From Puccinellia tenuiflora (Eukaryota > Streptophyta > Magnoliopsida > Poales > Poaceae): a stretch of 64,000 nucleotides of DNA. The notes below the pieces were generated by a model. That model was not told where the DNA came from and ran no database searches. It worked only from the letters and a program-made list of their open reading frames with translations. The stretch lies in the NCBI GenBank assembly GCA_012064385.1, contig QRDG01000025.1, forward strand, positions 326,392 through 390,391. Reading direction: 5' to 3'. The position numbers and the translations under genes are program-made. The first letter of the stretch is position 1, and each line of letters opens with the position of its first letter. Shown piece by piece: positions 39,557-53,500 of this stretch.

Positions 39557-42507
39557 ATGATTAAGCAAATCCTGGGCAGGCTCCCCAAGAAGCAGGCCAA
39601 GTCCGGCGACAAGGATTTCTCCGGAGCGGGCTCCTCCCTGTCAAGCCCGACGTCTGATGCAAGAACCACCACGGATTTGACCATGTCTAGCAGGATTGGC
39701 AATCCAAACAATTATGCTGGCGCGAATCCTGGCCAGAGTTACAGCAACAAGACCGCCGGTGTTGGTGCGGGTGCCAACAATGGTTTTATTGCCCCGCCTG
39801 TGTATGAGGTGCTCCCAAGCTTCCGTGATGTGCCGCCTTCGGAGAAACCTGGCCTGTTCCTCAGGAAGCTCTCCATGTGCTGCGTGGTGTTCGACTTCAC
39901 GGACCCGACAAAGGATGTGAAAGAGAAGGAGATCAAGAGGCAAACATTGCTTGAGCTCGTGGATTATGTCACCTCTGCCACCGGGAAATTCCCAGAGCCT
40001 GTTGTGCAAGAGGTCGTCAACATGGTATCCACAAACTTGTTCCGGGCCCCGAATCCCGCGCCAAGGGAGAACAAGGCACTCGAGTCATTTGATTTGGAGG
40101 AGGAAGAGCCTGTCATGGACCCGGCATGGACGCACCTGCAGATTGTCTTCGAACTATTCTTAAGATTTGTTCAGTCTCCTGAGACAGATGCGAAGATGGC
40201 CAAGAGATATGTCGATCAGAGTTTCATTCTCAAGCTGCTTGATCTCTTCGACTCGGAGGACCCTAGGGAGAGGGAGTATTTGAAGACAATACTTCACAGG
40301 ATATATGGCAAGTTTATGGTGCACCGTCCATTCATCAGGAAGTCGATCAATAATATATTCTACCGATTTATATTTGAGACAGAAAAGCATTATGGGATTG
40401 CAGAGCTGTTAGAGATTTTGGGTAGTATAATCAATGGCTTTGCTTTGCCACTCAAGGAAGAACATAAATCGTTTCTAGTCCGAGTGCTGGTACCACTCCA
40501 CAAACCAAAATGCGTTAGCATGTATCATCAGCAGCTGTCGTACTGTGTCACTCAGTTTGTTGAGAAAGATTGCAAGCTTGCTGATACTGTTATAAGAGGT
40601 TTACTTAAGTATTGGCCCATCACAAATAGCTCAAAGGAGGTGATGTTTTTGGGCGAGTTAGAGGAGGTATTGGAAGCTACCCAGCCAGCAGAATTCCAGA
40701 GATGTATGGTTCCGCTTTTCCGACAGATTGCGCGCTGCTTAAGTAGTTCTCACTTCCAGGTAAAATTGGAATTGCAGAGTGCCAACAAAACCCTACACCA
40801 ATGAAATTTACTTCTTAATAGCTCATGGAAGTTTAGTTTTGTGACAGTGTTTGCTTGTGCCATGACTTTCTAGAACTATTATCATTGCAACTAACTGAGC
40901 TGTAGCAAACGATTGGCATAAACTATAAAGTGCAGAATAGTTCTGTTCATGTTGAAACCAGAATAGTTATGTTAGCCTTTTCCTGGTCAATTTAATTACT
41001 TCATGATTAATGCCTTGCAAACAACCACATATTGAATCGATTTTAGCTGTTGATTATAACTTGGCCATGAATAAGGACCATTGTTTTGCTACTTCAAACT
41101 CATCCAAGTCTCGAGATTCTCAAGAACTATCTTTATCTGGGACTGGGAGGTCGAGGTTGTGGATAATGGTCGACGAGAAAAATATTGCAAGAGTTGGGTT
41201 TGCTGAATCACCATGTTTCCCTTATGAATACTGGTACCAAAAGGTGTGATATCAGTATTGGAAAACATACATCAACTTCATCACATTACCCCTCTATGTA
41301 ACTGTAGCTGACAAATGTTGAATCTAGATAAGTGGTGCTTTGTATTAACAATTAAGTCCGCCAGTATTAAATTATCATCGACGTGTGTCCATCGTTTTAA
41401 TAACACTACTAGCATTACATCATATTCAGATAGGATGTGAGAACAGAACCTAGATGCGTGGTTAGTTTCACAGCTTGCTAGTGCACCCATTTACCCTTTG
41501 TTTGCTAGAGATATAATCACTTTTACTGATTGCAAGACACCACTTCATCATAGTAAGACATTCAAAACTGTATGGTCTCTTAAAGATCTTGTTATTTCGT
41601 GATATATCTTTATGTATGTATCGTTTATTGTGGGTGTGATATCTAAGAAACTGCCACATTTTTCATGTATTTAGAATCGCCTTGAAAGTATATCTGTGTT
41701 TATTTCTATCCTTAGATCACAAAGTTAGCATTTTCAGCTCCTGTGTTCTTACTAATATGTACAAACTGGGTTTCTATGTATATCATATTTTCATGTCATT
41801 ATTCATAATGTCCTCTTTCAAAAAGAAGCTACTTTCATACACAAGCTGATTTTATTCTGGTCATAATACAGTATATCCTTAAATTATCACACCTACTATT
41901 CACTTTTCGTGGAGGCCTGAAAGGTAGACTTATATATATTGTTTAGTTGGTTGTTTATGGTATGTCATTGAATGCAGTAACAACTGATTCCATCGATCGA
42001 GAATGATTGTCTATACTTAGTCTAATACCTCATTATCTTTTTGTGATGTTCTGGTAGTAGAACAATAGGATAAATCATTCTATGTTCGGTAATCTTTCCA
42101 TGCTACTTGTTTAGTATATAAGGTAATGATGCATCTGTTCTTCTTTCATCTTGCAGGTGGCAGAGAGAGCTTTGTTTCTGTGGAACAACGATCATATTGA
42201 GGGTTTGATCAAACAAAACAGCAAGGTGTTACTGCCCATAATCCTTCCTGCCTTAGAACGAAATACAAAAGTTCATTGGAACCAGGCAGTTCAAAGCTTA
42301 AGTCTTAATGTCCGCAAAATATTCTTGGACCATGACCCTGTACTGTTTGAGGAGTGCCTTAAGAAGTTTCAGGACGACGAATCTCAAGGAGCTGCGGTGA
42401 GGTCAAAACGTGAGGCTACATGGAAGCGCCTAGAGGAAGTTGCCCTGTCAAATCTACAAGCAGCAAGGCCGGGGGCAATAGTCCAACAGCAGAGTTCTTC
42501 TACCTAA
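39557..42507 (+). CDS. Serine/threonine protein phosphatase 2A B' (B56) regulatory subunit, 517 aa
   Basis: Exon 1 (39557-40759) and exon 2 (42157-42507) join in phase 0 across a 1,397-bp GT-AG intron. The protein starts MIKQILGRLPKKQAKSGDKD, as in plant B'-type subunits. After a variable low-complexity N-terminus (about 1-75) comes the B56 HEAT-like repeat domain (about 80-490), with FLRKLSMCCVVFDFTDPTKD, EREYLKTILHRIYGKFMVHR, NNIFYRFIFETEKHYGIAEL, HKPKCVSMYHQQLSYCVTQF and WNNDHIEGLIKQNSKVLLPI. The subunit does not catalyse. It binds the PP2A scaffold and catalytic subunits and directs the phosphatase to substrates, in plants including hormone and stress signalling proteins. Length and motifs are complete and no defect is seen. 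Which B' clade member it is cannot be settled here. Confidence 0.96.
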
Positions 42508-43110
42508 CTTGCTTGCTGATCGAGTTAAATTGCTGACATGAATGCGCATGGATGACTGCTTGCCTTTTGTTACCTGTTCCTGAACATCTTACAGGCTGAC
42601 ATGTAAATACGACCTAGATGATGAACATGCGAAGCTTTGGCGCTGCTCTTGTGTTCTGTCAGTTGTTGCGAGATCGTGATTTCAGTTTCATCGCTGAGGA
42701 ACCAAGGGAAGGAGGGAAATTACCTGTCCTGGGCTCATATAAGGTTTATGCGTACAACCGGTCAATGCAGCGCTTACACTTGCTTGTTGAAGGTGATTTT
42801 GCTGAAATGTAATGCGTTATGTATGGACAAACTTCTAGTTTTGTCTTGGTAATATGAACTGGTGTACATGTTTTTGCTTCAGTAGATGTAACACAAATTT
42901 GGAAGCAAGCATGCTTTTGTTTACTTACCGTAAAAATATATTCTATGAAGCAAATGGCAAAATGGGTTGATTCAAGGTTTAGCTTGTCAAATTGAAGAAA
43001 GCATGTGTAGTAAAATATGAGACGGATGACCAAAGACCAAAGAACGCTAGTTCACTGATTGCTTGACTGAGGAGAATATTGTAGGTGTGAACATCAGGGA
43101 CAGTTGAAGA
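42508..43110 (+). other. 3' UTR and downstream region of the PP2A gene
   Basis: Transcribed-looking sequence follows the stop codon, with several possible plant polyadenylation contexts between about 42840 and 42950. No other gene is seen. Confidence 0.45.
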
Positions 43111-44160
43111 TGAGATATTGGAGGAAACCAAATCTTGCGCCATTACAGGGCTTAAAGATTTGGTCCCGTCCAAATCTCACATTCAGCTTCCGAGGTTTTC
43201 TTCAGACAAGTTTTCAGTTCTTCATCCAACTCTCACTACCCGCAACATCCGGTGTCTGACACATGAACATGAGATATTGGAGGAAACCAAATCTTGTCTC
43301 GCTCTGCAGCAAGATTTGGTCCCATCCAACACTCAAATTCATCTGCCAAATTCTCTGACTGTATTTTTAGGCAGCGTTGAAGGTGAGACGTCGGAGGAAA
43401 CTGAACTCCTGAAGAAATGTCTCAGACATGAAAGGAAGAGTTTCAGTCTCCTACAACTCTTACTTTCAGAGCTACCTCGTATGTTTTGGCTTGAAAAACT
43501 CCAGAGTTATGGCTGCCCTTTTATAGATCAGATCAACATCAAGTTCCTGCTCTGCTCCATTCTAATATTCCCCAGCACGAGCTGCGTATGCTTCAGGAAA
43601 CGGTTTCTCAGAGGCGGTTCTGCTTTCCAACAAACTCTGACCAGGATTATCCTCGCTATTCTCTCCTGCATTTCAGATACTACTTTTACTCATGCAGAAC
43701 AGGGACGCCATGAATGTCCATGAATCAAGTACATACTGAAATATGAATTCTTACTTGGATATAAAACACAAACAGATCTCAAGTTACTACCAGATTATTC
43801 CACAATTAAAACACACTGGTTATTTTTTTTCCTTGAGATGTTCCAATAAGCATCCACACAGGGAGCGAGTGATTCTCTAAATCTTTCTCATTTAATACGC
43901 TGCTGCAGAGTTCAGAGAAGGTGAAGAATCTCGAGTCCGGCAGCCATGTGCCTTACTGCACATTGTACTTGGTAATCTATAAAGAAAAGGTAAACAAGTT
44001 GCAGGAACATCTTAGTGCAGTCAATAAAGTATTATCGCCAGGACGATGTCTTTTTATACTCCAGGGTTGGCAAGGGCTAGACATTAGTTGGTTTTGGCTG
44101 CAGGTTTCCAGGGTTGCCAAATATCATGCAAGTGCTTAACTATGGTCCAACAAGGGTTAA
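43111..44160 (+). other. Unassigned open sequence with an internal direct repeat
   Basis: A plus-strand frame without ATG at its start is open from about 43118 to 43723. It contains two related blocks (GATATTGGAGGAAACCAAAT at about 43113 and 43271, each followed by ATTTGGTCCC-type sequence). The translated EETKSC...DLVPS repeat matches no family known to me. A second short frame lies at 43921-44139. It may be part of an old element or chance. Confidence 0.3.
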
Positions 44161-45496
44161 ACCAATGTTTAATACGGTGACCCTTTTAAGGACCACATTT
44201 GACTATTTGACTACCTTTAGCCTTTGAGGTAGGGCCTTCTCAGCTTTAGGCCCCTTGATCAAATAAAGTAGAGTATAAATTCAAGAGCATTAGAAACCAC
44301 GAAAAGTAATAATTTATTTATGGATGAATTTTGTTTTGGAAAAATCGTGATGAAACATCTCGGTGGAATAAAGCATTTCATGTGAGTTGAATTTATGATC
44401 AATAGTACTAGGAATATACACATATAATAATTCTTGGGGGTGTTACAAAATGATGTCGATAGGTAGCATTATGCACAAATACATTGTATCTAGTTATATT
44501 TTGCGACTAAAAAAGAATAATTTTTCGTGGCCAGCAAACCTAAATACGTGGAAGTTTCTGTGTCCAAACGCTGCCCATCAAGAATGATATTTCCATTAGG
44601 CTATCGGTCCTTCCAAGGGAGAGAGGAGGCGATAAGATCTCGCTTTTTCGTACCCTTCGGCGGCAACATCGTCAGTCCATCCGGCCTTGGCGGCCTTTAA
44701 GGTCTTGGAGGTGTGGCGGAACACGACACCTCGTCGCGGGAGGATTTCTGTTTTTTTTTTCATTTTAGAGTTTCAATATCTTCTTCGGGAAGGTGAGGCG
44801 GCGACGACACCCTAAAGTTAGAATAAGTTCCTCCCCACCCTATCCTCCGGTGGCGTCTAGCGCTGGCGGAGGGCGCGTTGAGTTATGTATCCTGCAGATA
44901 TCCTATAATCCTGTCGGTTTTCTTGTTCGTTTGTGTGGTTTTAGGTATGACTCTTCTGATCTATGGTTCTCATTGTTGGTGATGACTGCTGCTCTGATGT
45001 GCTGGTTCTTTGGGGGCTTAGCACGACGGCTTCCCGTCTGTCTGCTACAACAAGCTCTATCATGACAAACACTATAGCATTTCAAACACATATATGCAGC
45101 AAATTGTTGTGTGCAAGCAACAAATCCCATTATTCCCAACTAAATGATGAAAAAAAAAGTCGCAACATTTAAAGGTTGGAAGACAACATTTTGCATTGAT
45201 AAGAAAACAACTTTGCAACATGAACCACAAAATTTGCCCATAATCATTCCATAATGATGCATATGTGTATGCAACAAAATGCCTGCAACTTGTCTTAGAA
45301 ACATATGCAACATCCAAAACTACAAAAATCACGGACCATGCACCGTCAAAAACTGTTCCACGACTGCCACCTCGAGCTCTCCGGCAAAAAATCCGGCTTG
45401 CCGGTGCCCTGAAAAGGTCGAAAATATTTTTTCTATTGTCAATTATTTATCAAAAAAAGCAAGAAGGGTTCTTATCACACACCAACATAAAACAGG
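44161..45496. other. Intergenic, possible LINE-related sequence
   Basis: From about 44600 to 45060 GC-rich sequence with phrases such as GGCGGCAACATCGTCAGTCC and CACGACGGCTTCCCGTCTGT resembles, from memory, LINE or gene-derived leader sequence common in Triticeae. The class is uncertain. The remaining AT-rich part has no gene. Confidence 0.3.
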
Positions 45497-48117
45497 TGAA
45501 AGAGCATGGTTGCCCCCATGTGTGGTTTTGGTAATTAATGACAATCCTTAAGGACTAATGTGTTCTTTGAGCTATACTTGTAGGTTTGGTCCATTGCAAT
45601 GCTTGAACTTCATATGTTGGAGTCAAGGCTAAAAGAAGAAGAGTTTATGTTGATCAAGGCTAAGTGCAAGTTGATCAACACACAAGGCTAGGGATGTACC
45701 ATAGGGATCGTATGATCCCATGGTATGGTAAGCAATTATCAATATAGCCTTGTGAACTAACCCATGATCTATGTGCTTGTATCTCTATGTGTGGTTAGGC
45801 ATTTGTCCATGAGCATGCAACGAAAGGGATATCCTATGAAGCCCATGGAGGATGGCGTCACGTGGTGATCGTCATCAAGATAAAGGCCAAGTGAAGATTT
45901 GTCGAAGAGTGTCTCTCCCATCTTGGTGTATGCGGTAGCACGTTGCGAGTCTTCACCAAGCGGAGCGCAATCAAGAAAGGTGGTCCAACTTGAGAAGGCA
46001 AAGATCGTCATCATCTAGCTCAAGTGGATTATGCGCAAGGCAAAGGTATGATCTTGATAGGTTTTCTATTTTACCGGTCTCATGATGTTAGTTGGGAGAC
46101 CGGGTTATAGGATAGACAGCCGTTCTATCAAGAGGGGCTCTCGAGCGAATATCTTGATCGTATCGTCGTAGAGAGCTCAAACCTTTGCATCCTTGGCATC
46201 ATCTTTATTTGTTCTTATTTGAATCTTATCGTGGTGTGGTCTTGCTGCTTGTCGTGCTTGTCATGAAAAGGCCAAGTTCACCGAAAACAGATTTCGTATG
46301 CATCTTCTCTTACGTTTTCGGTTTTGGAGATTTTGCCGGTCCATCCGTGCGGAAGGTTTCACTCTTCCATTTATTAGAAAAATCTCCCTTACTTGGTTTC
46401 GATATTTCTACTTTTTGTTGGGCAGCTCTTGTCGTTCTCTTTCCAACAAAATTGGATTCACCTCGATCGGAGCTTCCTAGCAAAAGTTATTCAGTTTCAG
46501 GGTTTTGCTGCTTTTTCTCTGTGCAGCGGTAGTACCGCCGCCTCTGGCGGCAGTACCGCCGGTGGTACCGCCAGCAGTGCCGCCAGCACCACCACCAGGG
46601 AGGTGCTCTGTTAGCCCTCAGCGGCAGTACCGCCGCCTCTAGCGGTAGTACTGCTCCTGAGGACCTTGAGCCCTCTCCTGGGTTGTGCAGCACCGCCAGC
46701 AGTGCCGCCAGCACTACTGCCAGGGAGGTGCTCTGTTAGCCCTCAGCGGCAGTACCGCTGTTGGGGACTTTGAGCCCTCTCCTGGGCTGTGCAGCACCGC
46801 CAGCAGTGCCGCCAGCACTACCGCCAGGGAGGTGCTCTGTTAGCCCTCAGCGGCAGTACCGCCGCCTCCGGCGGTAGTACCGCTGCTGGGGACTTTGAGC
46901 CCTCTCCTGGGCTGTGCAGCACTGCTTGTAGGGATGCCAGCACTGCCGCCGTTTAGCCCTTCTGTTGCACGCCAGCGGCAGTACCGCCAGTGCGGGTTTG
47001 TTTTGCTAGCCGTTGGGCGGCTGAGACTCGTGGGGCGGTAGTACCGCCAACACTGGCAGTAGTACCGCCCCTGCGGGATTCAGCCCCCCAACGGTTGTTT
47101 TTCAGGGCACCTATTTAAGGGGCCTTCTTCCCCAATAGGTACCTAACTCTTTTGCTCTCTCTCTCCTCCATTGTTGACCTTCTTGAGAGCTTGCTTCCTC
47201 CACTTCCCTCCAATGATTCTTGCCCATCTTTAGGGAAACAAGAGAGGAGATCTAGATCTACCATTTCACCAATCCATTCCTCCTCTAAGTGAGGGGAACC
47301 TAGTATATCTAGATTTTGGAGTTCTTAGTGTTTCTCCTTTGTTCTTCCTCTCAAATCCCTCCCTAGCATTAGTTGCTTTGGTTGGATTTCGGAGAGAAGG
47401 ACTTGACCACTTAGTGTGTTCTTGCCATTGCATTTGGTGCATCGGTTTGAGTTCCCCACGGTGATACGTGGGTTTGAAGTTCGAGAAGCTTGTTACTCTT
47501 GGGTGCATAGGGCTCCCAAGAGCTTGTGCCTCTTGGGTGCATTGTGCACCCTAGACGGTTGTGTGTGCTACGGGAGCCTCCTATTGTGTGGAGGTAGGCT
47601 CGGGCAATTTGTACGGGTTTGGTCAACGCCCTCAAGAAGACCTCATTGTACGGGTTTGGTCAACGCCCTCAAGACGACCTCATAGTGGATGAGCAAATCC
47701 CCCATCGGGTATTCCCCACGGGAGGAGCTCACGGAGAATAGGGTGAGCACGGACGTGCTTGTAGGAGGGCCAAGGAGCCTCCACACATCTCCAACGTAGA
47801 CGTACTTCCATTGGGAAGGAACTACGGGAATCAAACCTCCGTCTCCACTTGTGTCGGTTATCTCTATAACCAAACCCCTTTACTTATGCATTTACCTTGT
47901 GATAGCCATCGAGCTTGAAGTACTATATATCTTGCTATCCTTGTTGTTTAACTTGCCTAGCATAAGTTGTTGGTGCACATAGGTGAACCTAGTATATTAG
48001 GTTTTGTGCTTGATAAATTAAATGTTAGTTTTATTCCGCATTTATTCAAGCCCTAAGCGTAAAAGTTTTAAAGCGCCTATTCACCCCCCCCCCTCTAGGC
48101 GACATCTCGTTCTTTCA
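45497..48117 (+). repeat. 5' LTR
   Basis: This 2,621-bp LTR runs TGAAAGAGCA to TTCTTTCA. It includes a GGCGGTAGTACCGCC-rich array at about 46526-47080, a TATTTAAGG box near 47112 and long pyrimidine-rich downstream sequence. Confidence 0.9.
46526..47080. repeat. GGCGGTAGTACCGCC-type repeat array in the 5' LTR
   Basis: AGCGGCAGTACCGCC, GGCGGTAGTACCGCT and CACCGCCAGCAGTGCCGCC recur within larger units of about 110-130 bp that include CAGGGAGGTGCTCTGTTAGC. The GGCGGTA/TACCGCC cores are mutually complementary, so the array can form many short hairpins. The 3' LTR array (about 56282-56860) has a different unit arrangement. Confidence 0.85.
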
Positions 48118-48118
48118 A

Positions 48119-48131
48119 TTGGTATCAGAGC
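48119..48131 (+). promoter_or_regulatory. Primer-binding site
   Basis: TTGGTATCAGAGC starts one base after the 5' LTR end and fits initiator methionine tRNA, as in most plant Copia elements. Confidence 0.9.
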
Positions 48132-48172
48132 AAGGTCTCTCCTTGTTAGGCTTCACCGCCTAGAGAGCAAAG

Positions 48173-50532
48173 ATGTCGTTTAGGGAATTAGTGCACGATC
48201 CCACTTTTATATTCGATGGCACAAATTATGTTACTTGGAAAATTCGCATGCTTAATCTTTTAGGGATATAAGTCCAAATATAGAGAGAATTTTAGATATG
48301 GGATTTCCTCCTCCAAAGGACTCCCAAAAGTTGTCTTTAGAGGATGAGGAAATCTCTTATCTTGATTCTCTAGTATCTAATGCAATTGTCCATGTTTTGA
48401 GTGACATAGCTCTCGGGTCAATCATGCCTTATGGAAATGCTCATGAGCTATGGACGAAGCTTCAAGATAAATATGCCAAGTCCAAGTTTAATGAGGATGA
48501 TTGTTCTCCTTCCACTTCCGGACGTGATGAGTTCTCGACTTCATCTACTTCACCTACATGTGGTAAGCCACAAACTAATGACATGGTGAGTAGTGATGGT
48601 CATTGCAATGTTTATAGTGAGTTCACTATTAATGATCCTTTATCTCTATCTCATTGCAATGCTTCATCTATGGACTCTAACACATATAGCTCTATAAATG
48701 TTTCACATGCTTGTGTTAATAGTCCATGCATATCATGTAAAAATTGCATGAATAAATCTCGTGATGATATGCTAGCTATATCTTGTTACCATGATCAAAA
48801 TGCTTGTGTTTCCTCTAGTCCTTGTGTTCCCAACAATGTAGAGGAAATCCAACCTTCTATAAAACAAGATATTAATTTAATTGATGCATCAACTAATGGT
48901 TCATCTTCATCAACTAACTTTTGCCTTATGGCTAAATCTACAAGTAATGATGATGATGATAATAATGATGATGTTGATAATGATGCTCTCTTAGATAAGA
49001 TGAAAAATGTTGTCCTTCATGCTCTCCGTAAAAATGATAATGCTTCCTCTACTTTCTTAAACATCATGGCTATTTTCGATGAGAGTAAGAATGTTATTGA
49101 TGAGTATGAAGACACCATTGAGAAAATGGAAGCTCGTGAGCGTGATTATGCCAATGAGATTGCGGACATCTCTATTGCTCTTGAAGAAGAGCAAGGTCGT
49201 AGGTCGACTCTTGAGGAAACTCTTGTTAATCTTGAGGAGACTAATAATCTAGAGATGTCCAAACTAAGAAAAGAACATGATCATGCTCAAGCTCTTGCTA
49301 AAATATTAAAAACTAAAAATGGTGAGCTTGTTGTTGAAAATGTTAGACTTCTTGAGGCTAATGAGAAGCTTGAAAAGGAATTCAAGTCCTTGGAAGGTTC
49401 TCTCGCTAATCTCACTAAGTCTCATGATCAACTCCAAGCCCAAATGCTAAAAGAGCTTCCTACTTGTTCTCCTATTGCTATTAATGATGATGCTTGTGCT
49501 ACTAACTCTACTTCTTGTGAAGCATCCATTTTAAAGGAGAATGTTGAGCTAAGGGCTCAACTTGAGTTGCTAACTAGCAATTATGGGAAATTGGAAGAAA
49601 GTCATAAGGAGCTATCTAGCTCTCATGATGATCTTCTAGTATCCCATGATCGGCTAAAGTTAGCTCATGAGGTCATCACTACCAAGGTAACATCTAGTGA
49701 GCCTCATGTGGACAATGGCACAATTTCTAGTAGAATTGCTATATTGCCATGTGCTAGTCTTAGTAGTTCATCCACTCACAATGTTGGCACATCTTGTGAT
49801 GAATTACTTTCCATGCCTTGTTGCTCTAACAATGATGCATCTACTTCCTCTAGTGCTTGTGTTGTCACTAACCATGTAGGGGAAAGAAATGAGCCCAAGG
49901 CCCAAGCCACTTCTTTGAAGAAAGGCTTGGTAAAGCGTCATGAAGGGAAGACCACACTTGACAACTTGTTGAGTGTGCAACAATCCCCCAATGACAAGAG
50001 TGGACTTGGATTCAACTCCAATAACAAGAACAAGTCCAAGATCGGCAAAAAGAAGGGCCAAGAACAAACCAAGAATCCGGCCAAGATTACTTGCTTCAAG
50101 TGCAAGATCGAAGGGCATCACGTTAGAGATTGCCCTATGAAGAAGAAGCCTCTTAGTGAGAAGCAACTAGGGAAGCGGCCTCTTGTTCAATCTCATGCTC
50201 AACCACGAGTTGAACAACGGCCACCTCCTAAGAAGACTCAAGTCAATGCTCCTCAAGTTGAGGAGCCTATCAAGAAGAAGGAGAAGAGTCGAAGTTGCTA
50301 TCTATGCCGTGAGAAGGGTCACGTGGCTTCTTCATGCACTAACGGTACCCTATCCAACCCCATTCTAATTGATGATGTTTATTCTCTTAGGAAGGATAGG
50401 GTTGGCAATGTGTTTGCCAAATATGTGGGTGCTCAAAGTGGTGTCAAGAAAAGAACCATTTGGGTACCCAAACCTATTGTGACTAACATATTAGGACCCA
50501 ACTTTGTTGGGGACCAACAAGCTCAAACTTGA
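48173..50532 (+). pseudogene. Copia-type gag with two zinc knuckles, frameshifted near the N-terminus
   Basis: The ATG at 48173 starts MSFRELVHDPTFIFDGTNYV then TWKIRMLNLL, the Copia gag N-terminus. A frameshift at a T-run near 48260 leads to a stop soon after. The remainder is open from the ATG at 48298 for 744 codons: the UBN2-like gag core (SYLDSLVSNAIVHVLSDIAL, HELWTKLQDKYAKSKF), Ser/Cys-rich and Asp-rich linkers, a long coiled coil (about residues 250-450) and two CCHC knuckles, C599-C602-H607-C612 and C667-C670-H675-C680. No protease or RT follows. The protein would assemble particles and bind RNA if expressed. The break is a single small indel. Confidence 0.85.
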
Positions 50533-53500
50533 TCAATAGGTGTAGTTGGAGGACATTGGAGACTTGGCTATCTTTTGATGAAGTAAGGGATCTTCATGGT
50601 TATATTTACTCAAGCCGTGGATTATCACATATCTATCTTAGACCCAATGTTCCTCCTTGCGGTAACTTGTACTTACCTCATTTCCATTGAAAGTTACTTG
50701 CCCCCTTGCATGTGTTAGTTTTGTTCCTAGCATGTGTGTTGTAACTTCTTTCTTACTTATCTTGAGAAATCAAGTATGTGTATGTTAGTTGTGTATCATG
50801 TATGTGTAAACTTTGTGTTGAGCCTTGTATTGGATCTTGTGTGGATTTTATTTGCCTCTTTTGGGAGATTAATGGACTATACCAATTTTGGGTGAGTGAC
50901 TTGCTTTGTGCGCTTCACAATCCCAAAGATGTGTATTCATGATGTACATCACATAGTATTGATATAGCAAGATTATCTAGTCTCTATGTGGTATGTATTA
51001 TTCATGAGAAATTCAAATTCTATAATGTCCATTAATTTCTCTAGTTGGTTTTTAGTTGCCTCTTGTTAGAAAGAAATGAATCATCATGTTATGGGGGAGT
51101 AATAGGCTATGTGCCTATTACAATTCTAGAAAACGTGAATATTTGAGGTTTTGCCACTTGGATTTGATATTGTAAATTATCCTATTCCTATGTGGCATGT
51201 TTGCTCGAACAAGTTCCATTTTTATTGAGTGCTTCTATTTGGTTTTATTTTGGATCTTGTTTGCATGAGTTTGGCTTGGTGTGGTTTTCCTCAAATATGC
51301 ATTTCCATATGCTTTTTGAGAAACCATTCGCTCCATATTATTTTAACCATGACTTTGCCGGTTGGCTCGAATAGTTGGAGCTACCAACAAACTCTATCAA
51401 ATATGGCATTGCTTTAATTCTTATCTTTTGCCATATGATTTATCTTGTGAGGATATTCTTGAATATCCCTATCATCGGGAAAATATTTCCTTTTACTCAT
51501 TGTCCTTGTACAATTGGTACTCATGTTTGTGGTAGAATATTTGTGATTATCCTTACATTTGGCCTTGCTAGTTTTTTTCTCATCTCTTGCCAAGTATTTT
51601 CTTCGACTCCCTTTGTCTTCCTTGCCTCTTGTGGATCTTTATGTCTTATTGATCTTGTTAGTGTTTTAAATGGCATATGAGGAGTAATGATCCCTTGTGT
51701 GTGCGTCTTGTATACAAATGCAAATCCTAAAGATAATGCACGAATCTTGGGGGAGCTTTTCATTATTATTTAGAACACTATCTTATCAATTGACATTTGA
51801 TCCTTTCAATTGGCATTTAATTTCTTTCCTTGGTGTTTATGGAAGACAAACCTTTTCCTTTTGTGCTTTGTTCCATCATAAAAAGTGTAGAGAGTGTTTG
51901 GTTTGTTTGTTGTAACCTTGCTCTCTCTAGGGAGTTGCTTTCTCATTTCTCGGTTTGTGTCTTATCTTCTTCAATGAGAAAACCCAATGAGCATTTATCT
52001 TTTTATCTTATCTTCTATGCTCATTGATCTTGCTTAGGTACCTTCAATTGTATCTGTTGAAATTTTATATCTCATCCATATATATTTGTTTCAATTGGTA
52101 TCTCTTATGGGAGCTTTGATACCTTGTTTCTTGTTTTATTTTACTTGATGTCTTTCAAGTAATACTTTTCTCTTGGTATCTTTGCCTCTTGCGGGTATCT
52201 TATTTTCAATTGGCGTCTTATCTCTCATTTGTTGTTTGGTTTGATTCCTATTGATATCTCACTTCATGTGTTGATGTGTTGGAATCTATCATTGGTTGTT
52301 TTGATTTTTCCTTGATCATGTGTTGATTTGGATTTTGATATAATTTGGACAACCTTTTCGTGTCACACCTTGGTGTGCCTACTTTTGGTTTACTTGGTGT
52401 TTGTGTCCAAATTGTATCTTTTTTGTTCTAGAAAGTCTTTGCATGCATATTCATTAATATATATATATATATATCTTATGGCATGCTTGTCTTTTCATTC
52501 CAATATATAGGGTATACTCCACCAAATCCTAAATCGGCTAAGATGTGTATGAAATTCAATTTCATATCTATATGCACATATTTATGTGGAGTGTGTCCTG
52601 TATGTTGTAGTGTATCTAACTACTATGGGACCCAATGAGTTTGGGAACCATTTTGTACTTGAATTGTGTTTTAGGTACAATGGAGATGCATTGGATGCTT
52701 GCCTCATTCATAAGGAAGGTGATCTCACCATGTGATTATAGGAGTCAAGCTACGATGATTAACGAACTCTCATCTTCTTCATCACCAATGACATCTCGGT
52801 AACAAGTGTCTACCTCATGCATAATTTTCTAGTTTCAACCTTGTGTATGTTGCTTCTTGGCATGAATTGCTTTTATATGCAATTGTTGTGGTTTTGCCTT
52901 ATTTCCTTCACTTGGTATATCTTTGTGATATTTGTGTTGAAATTGCAAAAACCTTTCCTTCAATTGATATCCTCTTTGTGATACTTGTTGCCTTATCTCA
53001 AAACGTCTCCACTATCTCTTGTTCCCTTAGTGATATGTGTGATGTCTTTGATGTGTTTGAAGTTCATCTATATACAATAAGATAAATTTGAGCTATATGC
53101 TATGCTTTTAAGCAATAATCTTATTTGTGTATTTATGACTTCCCTTTGGATACCTTGTTCTCTTCTTCTCTAACCATTTCGTATGTACATGTTTCTTTGT
53201 GGGTGTATATCATCAATGATTTATCTACTTAGAAACCTATACATATGAGAGAGGTAACTTTTTCAATTGGTATCCTTTTCTTTTCGAGTCACCTTGATTA
53301 TTATCTTTGATTCTTTGGTGGCTTCAAAAAGAAATTCGCTCGTGAGTGCTTGTCTTACCTTTATTTGCATTTTTATGCACTCATGTTTTATTGAAGTTCC
53401 TTGACTTCATGCTTATCATGGTGAGCATATTAATTTGTATTGCCTAAATGTTCTCACTAGCTTTTGGCCTTTTCAATTGGTTTTAGTTTCCAATTGGTAT

